Positions 5,907 through 13,452 of a stretch of 15,612 nucleotides of DNA are shown here, piece after piece. The DNA comes from an uncultured Phascolarctobacterium sp. (lineage in GTDB: Bacteria; Bacillota; Negativicutes; Acidaminococcales; Acidaminococcaceae): NCBI GenBank assembly GCA_900757795.1, contig CAAEPE010000033.1, positions 1-15,612 on the forward strand, in the 5' to 3' direction. Position 1 is the stretch's first letter. Each line of letters begins with the position of its first letter. A model generated the notes under the pieces. That model saw only the letters and a program-made list of their open reading frames with translations. It had not been told where the DNA came from and ran no database searches. The position numbers and the translations under genes were made by a program.

Positions 5907-6137
5907 ATGAGCACTTTCGAAAAAGTAAGAGATATCACTGTTGAGCAATTGAGCGTTGACGCTGACGACGTAAAGATGGAATCCGCTTTCATCGATGATC
6001 TCGGCGCTGACTCCCTCGACATCGTTGAGCTGATCATGGCTTTTGAAGAAGAATTCGGTGTTGAAATTCCTGATGAAAAAGCTGAAAAGATTCGTACTGT
6101 AGCTGACGCTGTTAAGCTGCTGGATGAAGAAAAATAA
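5907..6137 (+). CDS. acpP: Acyl carrier protein
   Basis: A 76-residue acidic carrier that holds growing acyl chains on a 4'-phosphopantetheine arm. The attachment serine is S36 in GADSLDIVEL. The ribosome binding site AAGGAGGTGA (5891-5900) is an almost ideal anti-SD match 6 bases before ATG, fitting the very high expression usual for ACP. A strong stem-loop follows the stop. It sits mid-operon between fabG and fabK. Confidence 0.98.
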   Translation: MSTFEKVRDITVEQLSVDADDVKMESAFIDDLGADSLDIVELIMAFEEEFGVEIPDEKAEKIRTVADAVKLLDEEK

Positions 6138-6146
6138 TGCTTTACC

Positions 6147-6192
6147 TAGCTTGGTGTAGGGAGCCCTTTGGCGGGCTCCCGGGCACAAGCTA
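6147..6192 (+). other. Stem-loop after acpP without U-tract
   Basis: GGGAGCCC (6159-6166) pairs perfectly with GGGCTCCC (6173-6180) around a 6-base loop. A second arm, TAGCTTG (6147-6153) with CAAGCTA (6186-6192), extends the structure across an internal loop. The following sequence is GC-rich rather than T-rich, so full intrinsic termination is unlikely. A role in stabilising the acpP 3' end or lowering downstream expression is inferred. Confidence 0.65.
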
Positions 6193-6219
6193 TGTTAGTC
6201 CTGAAATGGGGGATATTTG

Positions 6220-7170
6220 TTGAAACTACCAGTGCTGAAAATCGGTAAGCTTGTTGCCGAGGTGCCGATTGTACAAGGAGGCATGGCTATTAGGCTGTCA
6301 ACTGCCCGTTTGGCAGCGGCTGTGGCGAAGGAAGGCGGTATCGGTCTTATTGCTGCATCCGGTATGAGTTGTGATGAGCTGCGCAAAGAAATTCGTTTAG
6401 CACGAGCATTGACCGGCGGTAAGGGAATTGTCGGTATCAACTGCATGTTTGCAGCCAGAGCTTTTTTAGACCTAATTACTACTGCCGCACAAGAGAAAAT
6501 TGATTTAATCGTAGCCGGCGCCGGTTTTTCAAGAGATATTTTTGCCGTCGGACGAAAATATGGTGTTGAAGTTGTACCTATCGTATCTTCTGTGAAACTG
6601 GCTAAAATATCTGAAAAGCTGGGTGCATCTGCTATTGTAGTAGAGGGTACTGAAGCAGGCGGTCATCTTGGTACCCAACAGTCAATTAAAGAAATTCTTC
6701 CGGAGATTGTTAAATCCGTTAATATACCGGTTATTGCCGCAGGCGGCGCAGTATGCGGACAAGATGTGGCAGACCTTTTGAATTTAGGTGCCAGCGGCGT
6801 GCAGATGGGCAGTCGTTTTGCTGCTAGTGAGGAATCTAACGGTGCACCGGCCCTGAAAGAATTTTATTTGAAAATGACAAAAGAAGATGTTGTGCAGATT
6901 GATAGTCCCGTAGGCTATAAGGGACGCGCTATCCGCAATCCTTTTGCGCAGCTGTCTTTGGAAAATAGAGCTCCCAAACCCCAACAATGCGATTTATGCT
7001 TGAAGCACTGTACTCACAGCTTCTGTATTATCCGCGCCCTTACAAGAGCGCAGCAGGGCGATGTGGAGACAGGCCTGGTATTTACCGGCGCTAATATGTG
7101 GAAAATCAAAGAGATTCTGCCTGTAAAAGAAATTTTCCGCAGAATCAAAGAAGATATTGCAAAAATTTAA
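6220..7170 (+). CDS. fabK: FabK-like enoyl-ACP reductase II (nitronate monooxygenase family)
   Basis: Predicted FMN-dependent TIM-barrel enzyme reducing enoyl-ACP, the last step of each elongation cycle. The N-terminal IVQGGMAIRLS and the EGTEAGGHLGT segment (H149) match FabK and its relatives, as does QMGSRFAASEES. A C-terminal cysteine cluster, C257-x2-C260-x3-C264-x4-C269, is absent from the pneumococcal FabK I recall but present in a clostridial branch of the family. The position between acpP and fabF, and the lack of any other enoyl reductase in the window, support the FabK role. A nitronate monooxygenase remains possible from sequence alone. The start is TTG: 6220 lies 6 bases after GGGGGA (6208-6213); an adjacent TTG at 6217 is an alternative. 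Confidence 0.8.
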   Translation: MKLPVLKIGKLVAEVPIVQGGMAIRLSTARLAAAVAKEGGIGLIAASGMSCDELRKEIRLARALTGGKGIVGINCMFAARAFLDLITTAAQEKIDLIVAGAGFSRDIFAVGRKYGVEVVPIVSSVKLAKISEKLGASAIVVEGTEAGGHLGTQQSIKEILPEIVKSVNIPVIAAGGAVCGQDVADLLNLGASGVQMGSRFAASEESNGAPALKEFYLKMTKEDVVQIDSPVGYKGRAIRNPFAQLSLENRAPKPQQCDLCLKHCTHSFCIIRALTRAQQGDVETGLVFTGANMWKIKEILPVKEIFRRIKEDIAKI

Positions 7171-7187
7171 CTACGAGGTGAAAAATT

Positions 7188-8447
7188 TTGAGTAAAAGAA
7201 GAGTTGTAGTAACTGGTCTTGGCCCTGTAACTCCTATCGGTATCGGCAAGGAGATTTTTTGGAGCAATCTGACTGCCGGCAAATCCGGTATTGGCCCCAT
7301 CACTCAATTTGATACTGAAGGCTTCACTGTAAAAATTGCTGCTGAAGTCAAGGATTTTGATTACACTGCTTACATTGATAAAAAAGAAGGTAAACGCATG
7401 GATCGCGTTACCCAACTGGCAGTTACTGCCGCAAAATTGGCAGTAGAAGATGCTGCTTTGGATATGAGCAAGGAAAATGCTCTGCGCTGTGGCGTTTGCG
7501 TTGGCAGCGGCATTGGCGGCATTCATACTTTCTTGGATCAATCCTTGAAATACGGCGCTAAAGGCCCTTCCAAAATCAGCCCCTTCTTTATTCCTATGGA
7601 AATCCCTAACATGTCCGCCGGTCAAATTGCTATTGCTCTTGGCCTGAAAGGACCTAACACTGCTATTGTTACTGCCTGCGCAACCGGTACCAACTGCATT
7701 GGCGACGCTCTGCGCACCATTCAATACGGCGATGCCGACGTAATGCTTGCTGGAGGCACCGAAGCTGCCGTTTCTCCGGTAGCTATTGCCGGCTTTGCCA
7801 ACATGAAAGCCTTGTCCACTAACAACGAGCATCCGGAACAAGCTTCCTGCCCCTTTGATAAAAAACGCGACGGCTTTGTCTTGGGTGAAGGCGCCGGCGT
7901 AATTGTTTTGGAAGAGCTGGAGCACGCCAAGAAACGCGGCGCACATATTTATGCCGAGCTGGTTGGCTTTGGTATGAACTGCGACGCTTACCATATTACT
8001 GCTCCCGACCCAACCGGTGAAACTCCGGCTGCCTGCATTCAGTCCGCTATTGACGATGCCGGCGTAAAACCGGAAGAGGTTGATTATATCAACGCTCACG
8101 GCACTTCTACTCACCGCAACGATTTGGGTGAAACCATTGCTTTCAAAAAAGTTTTTGGCGATCATGCTTATGAACTGAGCATCAGCTCCAATAAATCCAT
8201 GATCGGCCACTTATTGGGCGCTGCCGGCGGCGTAGAAGCTATTGCTACCGTTATGACCATTGAAAACAATCTTGTTCCGCCTACCATTAACTATCAGGAT
8301 AAGGATTTGGACGATCCGGAAGGCGTTTTGGATTTGGATTATACTCCTAACGTTGCCCGTGAAAAGGTTGTTAATGTGGCTTTGAGCGATAACTTAGGCT
8401 TTGGCGGTCATAACGCGGCTATCGTATTTAAAAAATACGTTGACTAA
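7188..8447 (+). CDS. fabF: 3-oxoacyl-ACP synthase II (FabF)
   Basis: Elongating condensing enzyme of fatty-acid synthesis. The 419-residue protein begins MSKRRVVVTGLGPVTPIG. The catalytic set is complete: C164 in TACATGTN, H304 in NAHGTSTHRND and H341 in KSMIGHLLGAAGG. The start is TTG at 7188, with GAGGTG (7175-7180) 7 bases upstream and the family N-terminus exactly there. It is followed closely by rnc, whose ribosome binding site begins at the fabF stop. Confidence 0.97.
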   Translation: MSKRRVVVTGLGPVTPIGIGKEIFWSNLTAGKSGIGPITQFDTEGFTVKIAAEVKDFDYTAYIDKKEGKRMDRVTQLAVTAAKLAVEDAALDMSKENALRCGVCVGSGIGGIHTFLDQSLKYGAKGPSKISPFFIPMEIPNMSAGQIAIALGLKGPNTAIVTACATGTNCIGDALRTIQYGDADVMLAGGTEAAVSPVAIAGFANMKALSTNNEHPEQASCPFDKKRDGFVLGEGAGVIVLEELEHAKKRGAHIYAELVGFGMNCDAYHITAPDPTGETPAACIQSAIDDAGVKPEEVDYINAHGTSTHRNDLGETIAFKKVFGDHAYELSISSNKSMIGHLLGAAGGVEAIATVMTIENNLVPPTINYQDKDLDDPEGVLDLDYTPNVAREKVVNVALSDNLGFGGHNAAIVFKKYVD

Positions 8448-8457
8448 AGGTGAGATG

Positions 8458-9183
8458 ATGGCTATGCAGGAGAAACGTAAGCAGAAGCTGCTCAGCTTTT
8501 GCGATAGTTTGGGCATCCACATGCAGGATTTAAAGCTGCTGGATATGGCACTGACCCACACCTCCTTTGCTCATGAGGCCAAGCAGTATCCAAAACCCCA
8601 GCATAACGAGCGCATAGAGTTTTTAGGAGATTCCGTGCTCAGCGTTATTGTCAGTACCTATATGTATAACAATTTTCCTGCGTTGGCAGAGGGACAGCTT
8701 ACCAAACTGCGCGCTCATTTAGTGTGCGAAGCGTCGCTTTATGAATATGCACAAAAAATTCATTTGGGCGAACTGCTGCTTTTGGGCAAGGGTGAGGAGC
8801 TAAGCGGAGGCAGAGAACGTGCCTCTATTTTAGCCGATGCCTTTGAATCGGTATTGGGTGCTATTTATTTAGATCAGGGCTTTGTTGTAGCGCAGAATTA
8901 TCTTTTGCACATGATGCAGCCGGAAATTGATTACATATGCCGTAACGGTATTTATAATGATTATAAAACTCGCTTGCAGGAGTTTTTGCAGCGGGATGGC
9001 GATGTAGAGATTTCTTATCAGCTGCTTGGCAGCAGCGGGCCGGAGCACAATAAAATTTTTCTCTCCGAGGTTTTAGTGGAGGGTAAGGTTATTGGTGAGG
9101 GTCAGGGACGCACCAAAAAGGATTCTGAACAGCATGCAGCAGAGCAGGCTTTAAAAAAGCTGCATGTACTGCCTAAGGAATAA
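8458..9183 (+). CDS. rnc: Ribonuclease III
   Basis: Double-strand-specific endoribonuclease that processes rRNA precursors and structured mRNAs. The 241-residue protein has the family signature HNERIEFLGDSVL (49-61) with E54 and D58, the second acidic motif DAFESVLGAIYLDQG, and a C-terminal dsRNA-binding domain starting near YNDYKTRLQEFLQ and ending DSEQHAAEQALKKL. ATG 8458 fits AGGTG (8448-8452) best; ATG 8455 or 8464 are possible. It is the last gene of the fab operon, followed by a terminator. The nearby repeat RNA and structured intergenic elements are plausible but unproven substrates. Confidence 0.95.
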   Translation: MAMQEKRKQKLLSFCDSLGIHMQDLKLLDMALTHTSFAHEAKQYPKPQHNERIEFLGDSVLSVIVSTYMYNNFPALAEGQLTKLRAHLVCEASLYEYAQKIHLGELLLLGKGEELSGGRERASILADAFESVLGAIYLDQGFVVAQNYLLHMMQPEIDYICRNGIYNDYKTRLQEFLQRDGDVEISYQLLGSSGPEHNKIFLSEVLVEGKVIGEGQGRTKKDSEQHAAEQALKKLHVLPKE

Positions 9184-9202
9184 TTTAATAATGTTACAAA
9201 AT

Positions 9203-9245
9203 AAACGTCTCAAGGTTTTTAAACGAGCTTTGAGGCGTTTTTGTT
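9203..9245 (+). terminator. Intrinsic terminator of the fab-rnc operon
   Basis: AAACGTCTCAAGG (9203-9215) pairs with CTTTGAGGCGTTT (9228-9240), using G-U pairs, around a 12-base loop, followed by a T-rich tail TTTTTGTTT. It closes the long operon begun at fapR. Confidence 0.85.
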
Positions 9246-9277
9246 TACAAAATCTTACTCTTGATGATAAAATTAAA

Positions 9278-9306
9278 TTGTTATTAGCCGACTAGGCATT
9301 TGTATT
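9278..9306 (+). promoter_or_regulatory. Weak promoter candidate for the cyclase gene
   Basis: TTGTTA (9278-9283) and TGTATT (9301-9306) are 17 bases apart and each match consensus at four of six positions. Since terminators flank the next gene on both sides, it needs its own promoter in this short gap, but this exact placement is tentative. Confidence 0.4.
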
Positions 9307-9324
9307 TGAAAGAGGGGATTTATT

Positions 9325-10095
9325 ATGGAATTTAAACTATGGAATATTTTGCAGGAATTGCAATCTGATGCGTGTGAATGGGTGGAGCTTTCTCACTCGC
9401 TAAATAATACTAGTCCTTATTGGGGAGGTATTCCCGCAGGCAGCGTTGAGCTGGGAAAAACTGTTTTTGATTGGGGCAACCCAATGCTGGAATGCTTGAT
9501 CCAAACCTTTAAATTTCCCGGACAGTTTGGTACGCATATAGATTTTCCGTCCCACTTTGTCAAAGGCGCTGCTTCTTCCGAGGCTTTTGGCGCTAATAAT
9601 ATGCTGATGCCCTTGTGTGTGATTGACATTACGGAAAAAGTTGCGCAGGACGTGCATTACGCTGTAACCGTTGCGGATATTAAGGACTACGAAGCAAAAT
9701 ACGGAGCTATTCCCGACGGTGCGTTTGTAGCTTTGCGTACCGATTGGGCAAAGAATTGGCCTAATATGGATAAATTAAGCGGCATTGCCGAGGACGGCAG
9801 CGAAAATTTCCCCGGCTGGTCCCTGGAAGCTCTGCAATATATTTATGAAGAACGCAATGCTGCTGCTAATGGTCACGAAACCTTGGATACCGACGCCAGC
9901 GCTTTGGCAGCCGCTCAAGGAGATTTAGCCTGCGAGCGCTACGTTTTGGCTAAAGGCAAATTGCAAATTGAGGTGCTGGATAATTTAGACAAGGTTGCTC
10001 CGGCAGGCGCGCTGCTGTTTGCTGCCTGGCCGCACATTGAAGGCGCTACGGGCTTGCCCGCACGCGTTTTAGCAATAACACCTAAGCAAAAATAG
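9325..10095 (+). CDS. Cyclase-family metal-dependent hydrolase (kynurenine formamidase-like fold)
   Basis: A 256-residue cytoplasmic protein of the cyclase family (PF04199), which includes kynurenine formamidase and isatin hydrolase. The metal motif appears as GQFGTHIDFPSHF, with H71, D73 and H77 matching the conserved positions of HxGTHxDxPxH. The first histidine, a metal ligand in kynurenine formamidase, is Q67 here. The ending EGATGLPARVLAI is also typical. ATG 9325 follows GAGGGG by about 8 bases. The gene stands alone between two terminators, so context gives no pathway. No tryptophan or kynurenine genes are visible, and I do not assign a substrate. The family call is good; the function is unknown. 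Confidence 0.75.
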   Translation: MEFKLWNILQELQSDACEWVELSHSLNNTSPYWGGIPAGSVELGKTVFDWGNPMLECLIQTFKFPGQFGTHIDFPSHFVKGAASSEAFGANNMLMPLCVIDITEKVAQDVHYAVTVADIKDYEAKYGAIPDGAFVALRTDWAKNWPNMDKLSGIAEDGSENFPGWSLEALQYIYEERNAAANGHETLDTDASALAAAQGDLACERYVLAKGKLQIEVLDNLDKVAPAGALLFAAWPHIEGATGLPARVLAITPKQK

Positions 10096-10108
10096 TTTAA
10101 AAATTTAC

Positions 10109-10143
10109 AGCGTACATAAGCTAATGGCTTGTGTACGCTTTTT
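10109..10143 (+). terminator. Intrinsic terminator of the cyclase gene
   Basis: AGCGTACATAAGC (10109-10121) pairs with GCTTGTGTACGCT (10127-10139), with one G-U pair, around a 5-base loop, ending in five T residues (10139-10143). Confidence 0.9.
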
Positions 10144-10199
10144 GTATGCGGAAGAAAAAAGTTGCTTTTAACAGCGCGCTTTTAACTTTTTTTGTTTCG

Positions 10200-10208
10200 T
10201 GATATAAT
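10200..10208 (+). promoter_or_regulatory. Extended -10 promoter of rapZ-yvcK-whiA
   Basis: TGATATAAT is a perfect extended -10 element. The -35 region is weak (TTTTAA at 10180-10185), consistent with dependence on the extended -10. A direct repeat of GCTTTTAAC occurs at 10164-10172 and 10178-10186 and overlaps the -35 zone; it might be a regulatory site or a coincidence. Confidence 0.65.
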
Positions 10209-10244
10209 ATAATTTACTAATTGTTTATTAAAGAGGTGAAGCAA

Positions 10245-11105
10245 ATGCAGTCACACTTTCTTATTATTACGGGTATGAGCGGTGCCGGAAAAACGCAGGT
10301 TGTCCGTACATTGGAAGATTTAAATTTTTTCTGCATAGATAATCTGCCGGCGACCTTGATTCCAAAATTTGCGGAGCTGTGCCGGCAAACGTCGGAGGAT
10401 AAGGTTGCTTTAGTGGTGGATATTCGCGGCGGTCAATTTTTTGACAAGCTGCTGCAGGTGTTGGATGAAATCAAAGCCAGCGGCCAAAAATACGAGCTGC
10501 TTTTTTTAGATGCATCTGACGAAACCTTAGTGCGCCGTTATAAGGAAACTCGTCGCCGTCATCCTTTGGGCGAGCGCAATTCTTTGCTCAAAAATATTAC
10601 TAACGAGCGCCTGCTTTTAGAGACATTGCGGGATGAAGCCACTTATATTATTGATACTTCGGCGCTTTCAACGGCGCAGCTCAAAGCAAAAGTGACGGAG
10701 CTTTTTGGCGAGGGCAGCTCTAAAGAGCGTATGGGTATTGTTATACGCTCCTTTGGCTTTAAACATGGCTTGCCCCTAGACAGCGATTTAGTTTTAGACG
10801 TGCGTTTTCTGCCTAATCCCTTTTATGTGGAAGAATTGCGCAGTCAGACAGGCAACGACCGTCCCGTAGCGGATTTTATCTGCCGCTATCCGCAGACCTT
10901 TCAGTATTTAAAGCTGGAGGAGCAGCTGCTGGAGTTTTTGGTGCCCCAGTATATTAACGAGGGTAAAGCGCAGCTGGTTATCAGCGTGGGCTGCACCGGC
11001 GGTCAGCACCGCAGCGTGTTTATTGCTAATAAATTGTACGATTTTCTGCGCGAACGTGGTTACAGCGTAGAAATTACGCATCGCGATATTCCCACTAAAA
11101 AATAG
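10245..11105 (+). CDS. rapZ: RNase adapter/nucleotide-binding protein RapZ (YvcJ)
   Basis: A P-loop protein of 286 residues with Walker A GMSGAGKT (10-17) and the family C-terminal SVGCTGGQHRSVFIANKL. In Escherichia coli RapZ guides RNase E to the GlmZ small RNA and senses glucosamine-6-phosphate. The Bacillus counterpart YvcJ binds and hydrolyses nucleotides and affects competence. ATG 10245 is chosen over the upstream in-frame TTG at 10221 because AGAGGTGA lies 5 bases before it and the P-loop start aligns with the family. yvcK begins 10 bases after its stop. Confidence 0.95.
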   Translation: MQSHFLIITGMSGAGKTQVVRTLEDLNFFCIDNLPATLIPKFAELCRQTSEDKVALVVDIRGGQFFDKLLQVLDEIKASGQKYELLFLDASDETLVRRYKETRRRHPLGERNSLLKNITNERLLLETLRDEATYIIDTSALSTAQLKAKVTELFGEGSSKERMGIVIRSFGFKHGLPLDSDLVLDVRFLPNPFYVEELRSQTGNDRPVADFICRYPQTFQYLKLEEQLLEFLVPQYINEGKAQLVISVGCTGGQHRSVFIANKLYDFLRERGYSVEITHRDIPTKK

Positions 11106-11115
11106 GGAGGACAGT

Positions 11116-12483
11116 ATGGGTTGGATTAGTTGGCTGTGTCCCGGCATCAATTTAAAACGCTGGCTGCTGCTGTTTGCAGTGGGTGTTTTGCTATGTGCTT
11201 TGGGACTGGCGATGGTTTTTAATTATCAGCTGATGGGTAGAGCGGAAGAGCTTTTGTTCCAAATGACCTATCTTACTACGGGCAGCTACTCGAATAATTT
11301 AGTTGTGGCTTTAGGCGTACTGTTTTTGCTGATTGGCTTTGGCGTAATGCTTTACGGTACCCGCCGCTTGATTAGCTCGGTGGTTTCCGTAGTTGTACCC
11401 GATAAAAACGGCTCGCTGATGGAAACAATTTTTATGCAGCGTAAGCTGACCAAGGGCCCAGCTATTACTGTGGTTGGCGGCGGCACCGGTTTATCAACCT
11501 TGCTGCGTGGCATGAAATATATTACCAATAATTGTACGGCGGTTGTTACTTCTGCTGACGACGGCGGTTCTTCGGGACGTTTGCGCAAAGAGTTGGGTAT
11601 TATTCCTCCCGGAGATTTGCGTAACTGTCTTACTGCTTTGGCAGACCGCGAGCCGTTAATGGAACGCTTGATGCAATATCGCTTTCAGGGCGATTCGCCG
11701 CTGGCAGGCCATTGCTTTGGCAATCTTTTTATTGCAGCTATGGCAGAGGCCGAGGGCGGTATGGAGGCCGGACTTAATGCTACCAGCCAAATTTTAAAGG
11801 TACGCGGCAGAGTGATTCCTTCTACGCTGGCAAATATTCAGCTGCAGGCGCAGATGCGAGACGGCAGTGTTGTTACAGGCGAATCGGAAATTCCCAAGGT
11901 GCGCAAGCGTATTGCGAAAATGATGATGCTGCCTCAGGATGCGCCTGCAACTCAAGGCGCGGTAGAAGCAATCACTAATGCGGACGTTTTGATTTTTGGC
12001 CCCGGCAGCTTGTACACCAGCGTTATTCCTAATCTTTTGGTGGACGGCATCCGCGAAGCAATTTTGCAGTCCGGTGCTGTAAAAATTTATATCTGCAACG
12101 TAATGACACAGCCCGGCGAAACCGACGGCTATGGCGCTTACGAGCATGTGCAGGCTTTAATCCGGCACATGGGCGCGCAGTTTCTCGATTACGTTATCGT
12201 CAACGATCAGGATATTACGGTAGAACAGCTGCGTCAATATAATGCCGAGGGTTCTATGCCCATTACGCCGGATATTGATAAAATTCGCAGCTTAGGCATT
12301 ACGGTCGTGCCTGCGCGTCTCATCAGCAAGCACGATTTGGTGCGTCATGATCCGCGTAAGCTGGCGCGGGTTTTGATTGCGCTGATTTATCGTCTGCGCC
12401 TTTTTGGCCGCGGCATGCAGTTCTTTGATTATTTCTTTATGCGCCAGGGAATGCGCAAAATGAAACAGCAGGAAGAAAAATAA
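11116..12483 (+). CDS. yvcK: Gluconeogenesis factor YvcK, with N-terminal membrane anchor
   Basis: A CofD-like protein needed in Bacillus for growth on gluconeogenic carbon and for normal cell shape; it binds UDP-sugars. The 455-residue product is longer than the roughly 317-residue Bacillus protein. The extra N-terminal part holds two predicted membrane helices, about residues 15-36 and 61-81, followed by a linker. The CofD-like domain then starts at ITVVGGGTGLS (about 117-127) and continues with SADDGGSSGRLR and PPGDLRNCLTAL. The start has GGGAGG (11105-11110) 5 bases upstream, and the reading frame is continuous, so the extension is real. The middle gene of rapZ-yvcK-whiA. Confidence 0.93.
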   Translation: MGWISWLCPGINLKRWLLLFAVGVLLCALGLAMVFNYQLMGRAEELLFQMTYLTTGSYSNNLVVALGVLFLLIGFGVMLYGTRRLISSVVSVVVPDKNGSLMETIFMQRKLTKGPAITVVGGGTGLSTLLRGMKYITNNCTAVVTSADDGGSSGRLRKELGIIPPGDLRNCLTALADREPLMERLMQYRFQGDSPLAGHCFGNLFIAAMAEAEGGMEAGLNATSQILKVRGRVIPSTLANIQLQAQMRDGSVVTGESEIPKVRKRIAKMMMLPQDAPATQGAVEAITNADVLIFGPGSLYTSVIPNLLVDGIREAILQSGAVKIYICNVMTQPGETDGYGAYEHVQALIRHMGAQFLDYVIVNDQDITVEQLRQYNAEGSMPITPDIDKIRSLGITVVPARLISKHDLVRHDPRKLARVLIALIYRLRLFGRGMQFFDYFFMRQGMRKMKQQEEK

Positions 12484-12513
12484 TTAAGCAGGGTAAAGAA
12501 AGGAGGAGGCCGC

Positions 12514-13452
12514 ATGTCTTTTTCCAATGATGTAAAAAATGAACTGTCCCGCATCGAAACTAACGACGCTGCGGGAGATAAGGCGGAGCTTTTGGGACTT
12601 TTGCGCATGAGCGGTGCAATTATTATCCGCGGTTTAAATGTAGGCATCCACTTTTCTACTGAAAATGCAGCCTTGGCGCGTCGAGTGCTGCACATGCTGA
12701 AAAATAATTACGAGGTACAGACGGAAGTGGTCATTACCCGCTCCCGACGTCTGAAAAAAAATAATCGTTATCAAGTGCACGTGGTGCCGGCGCCTAAAGT
12801 TAGTACGGCGCTGGAGGAGCTGCAGCTGTTGAGTATGGAAAGCGATTTAAAAAATCCTCTGCTTAATAGTCACAATTGTAAGCGCACCTATCTGCGCGGC
12901 GCCTTTTTAGGCGGTGGCAGCATCAGCCGTCCTGCCAGCGATTATCATTTGGAAATGGTCACCGGCAACGAAACCTTTGCTCAGACTATTATTAAGGTTA
13001 TGCATAGCTTTTCCATGAAGGCTAAGCTGACGGACAGAAAGAACGAATACATTGTCTATTTGAAAGACGGCGAAAGTATTATCAATTTTCTTAATGTTAT
13101 CGGTGCCCATAACGCCATGATGGAGCTGGAAAATGTGCGTATTGTTAAAGAAATGCGCAATAATGTTAATCGCGCGGTGAATTGTGAAACTGCCAATTTA
13201 AATAAGGTGGTAAAGGCCGCGGTACGCCAGGTAAGCTGTATTAAATATATTGACGCTCATGGCGGTATCGGTCAGCTGGAGCCAAATTTGCAGGAAATTG
13301 CGCGTCTGCGCTTAGAGCATCCGGATGTTTCCTTGAACGATTTAGCAGAATATACTGACGGCTTAGGAAAATCCGGTATTAATCACCGCCTAAAAAAATT
13401 GCAGGCTATTGCCGTGGGCTTGGGTATGGTTTTGGAGCAGGAAAATAAATGA
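12514..13452 (+). CDS. whiA: DNA-binding protein WhiA
   Basis: A 312-residue protein with an N-terminal degenerate LAGLIDADG-type domain (for example YLRGAFLGGGSISRPASDYHLEM) and a C-terminal helix-turn-helix (SLNDLAEYTDGLGKSGINHRLKKL). In Streptomyces it controls sporulation genes; in Bacillus it influences cell division and chromosome segregation. AAAGGAGGAGG lies 4 bases before ATG. The stop overlaps the next gene by 4 bases. Confidence 0.96.
   Translation: MSFSNDVKNELSRIETNDAAGDKAELLGLLRMSGAIIIRGLNVGIHFSTENAALARRVLHMLKNNYEVQTEVVITRSRRLKKNNRYQVHVVPAPKVSTALEELQLLSMESDLKNPLLNSHNCKRTYLRGAFLGGGSISRPASDYHLEMVTGNETFAQTIIKVMHSFSMKAKLTDRKNEYIVYLKDGESIINFLNVIGAHNAMMELENVRIVKEMRNNVNRAVNCETANLNKVVKAAVRQVSCIKYIDAHGGIGQLEPNLQEIARLRLEHPDVSLNDLAEYTDGLGKSGINHRLKKLQAIAVGLGMVLEQENK

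Noticed and set aside
7167..8210. Long reverse-strand open frame opposite fabF
   Set aside because: It is a shadow of fabF, which has a complete catalytic triad and a ribosome binding site. The reverse frame has no recognisable features.
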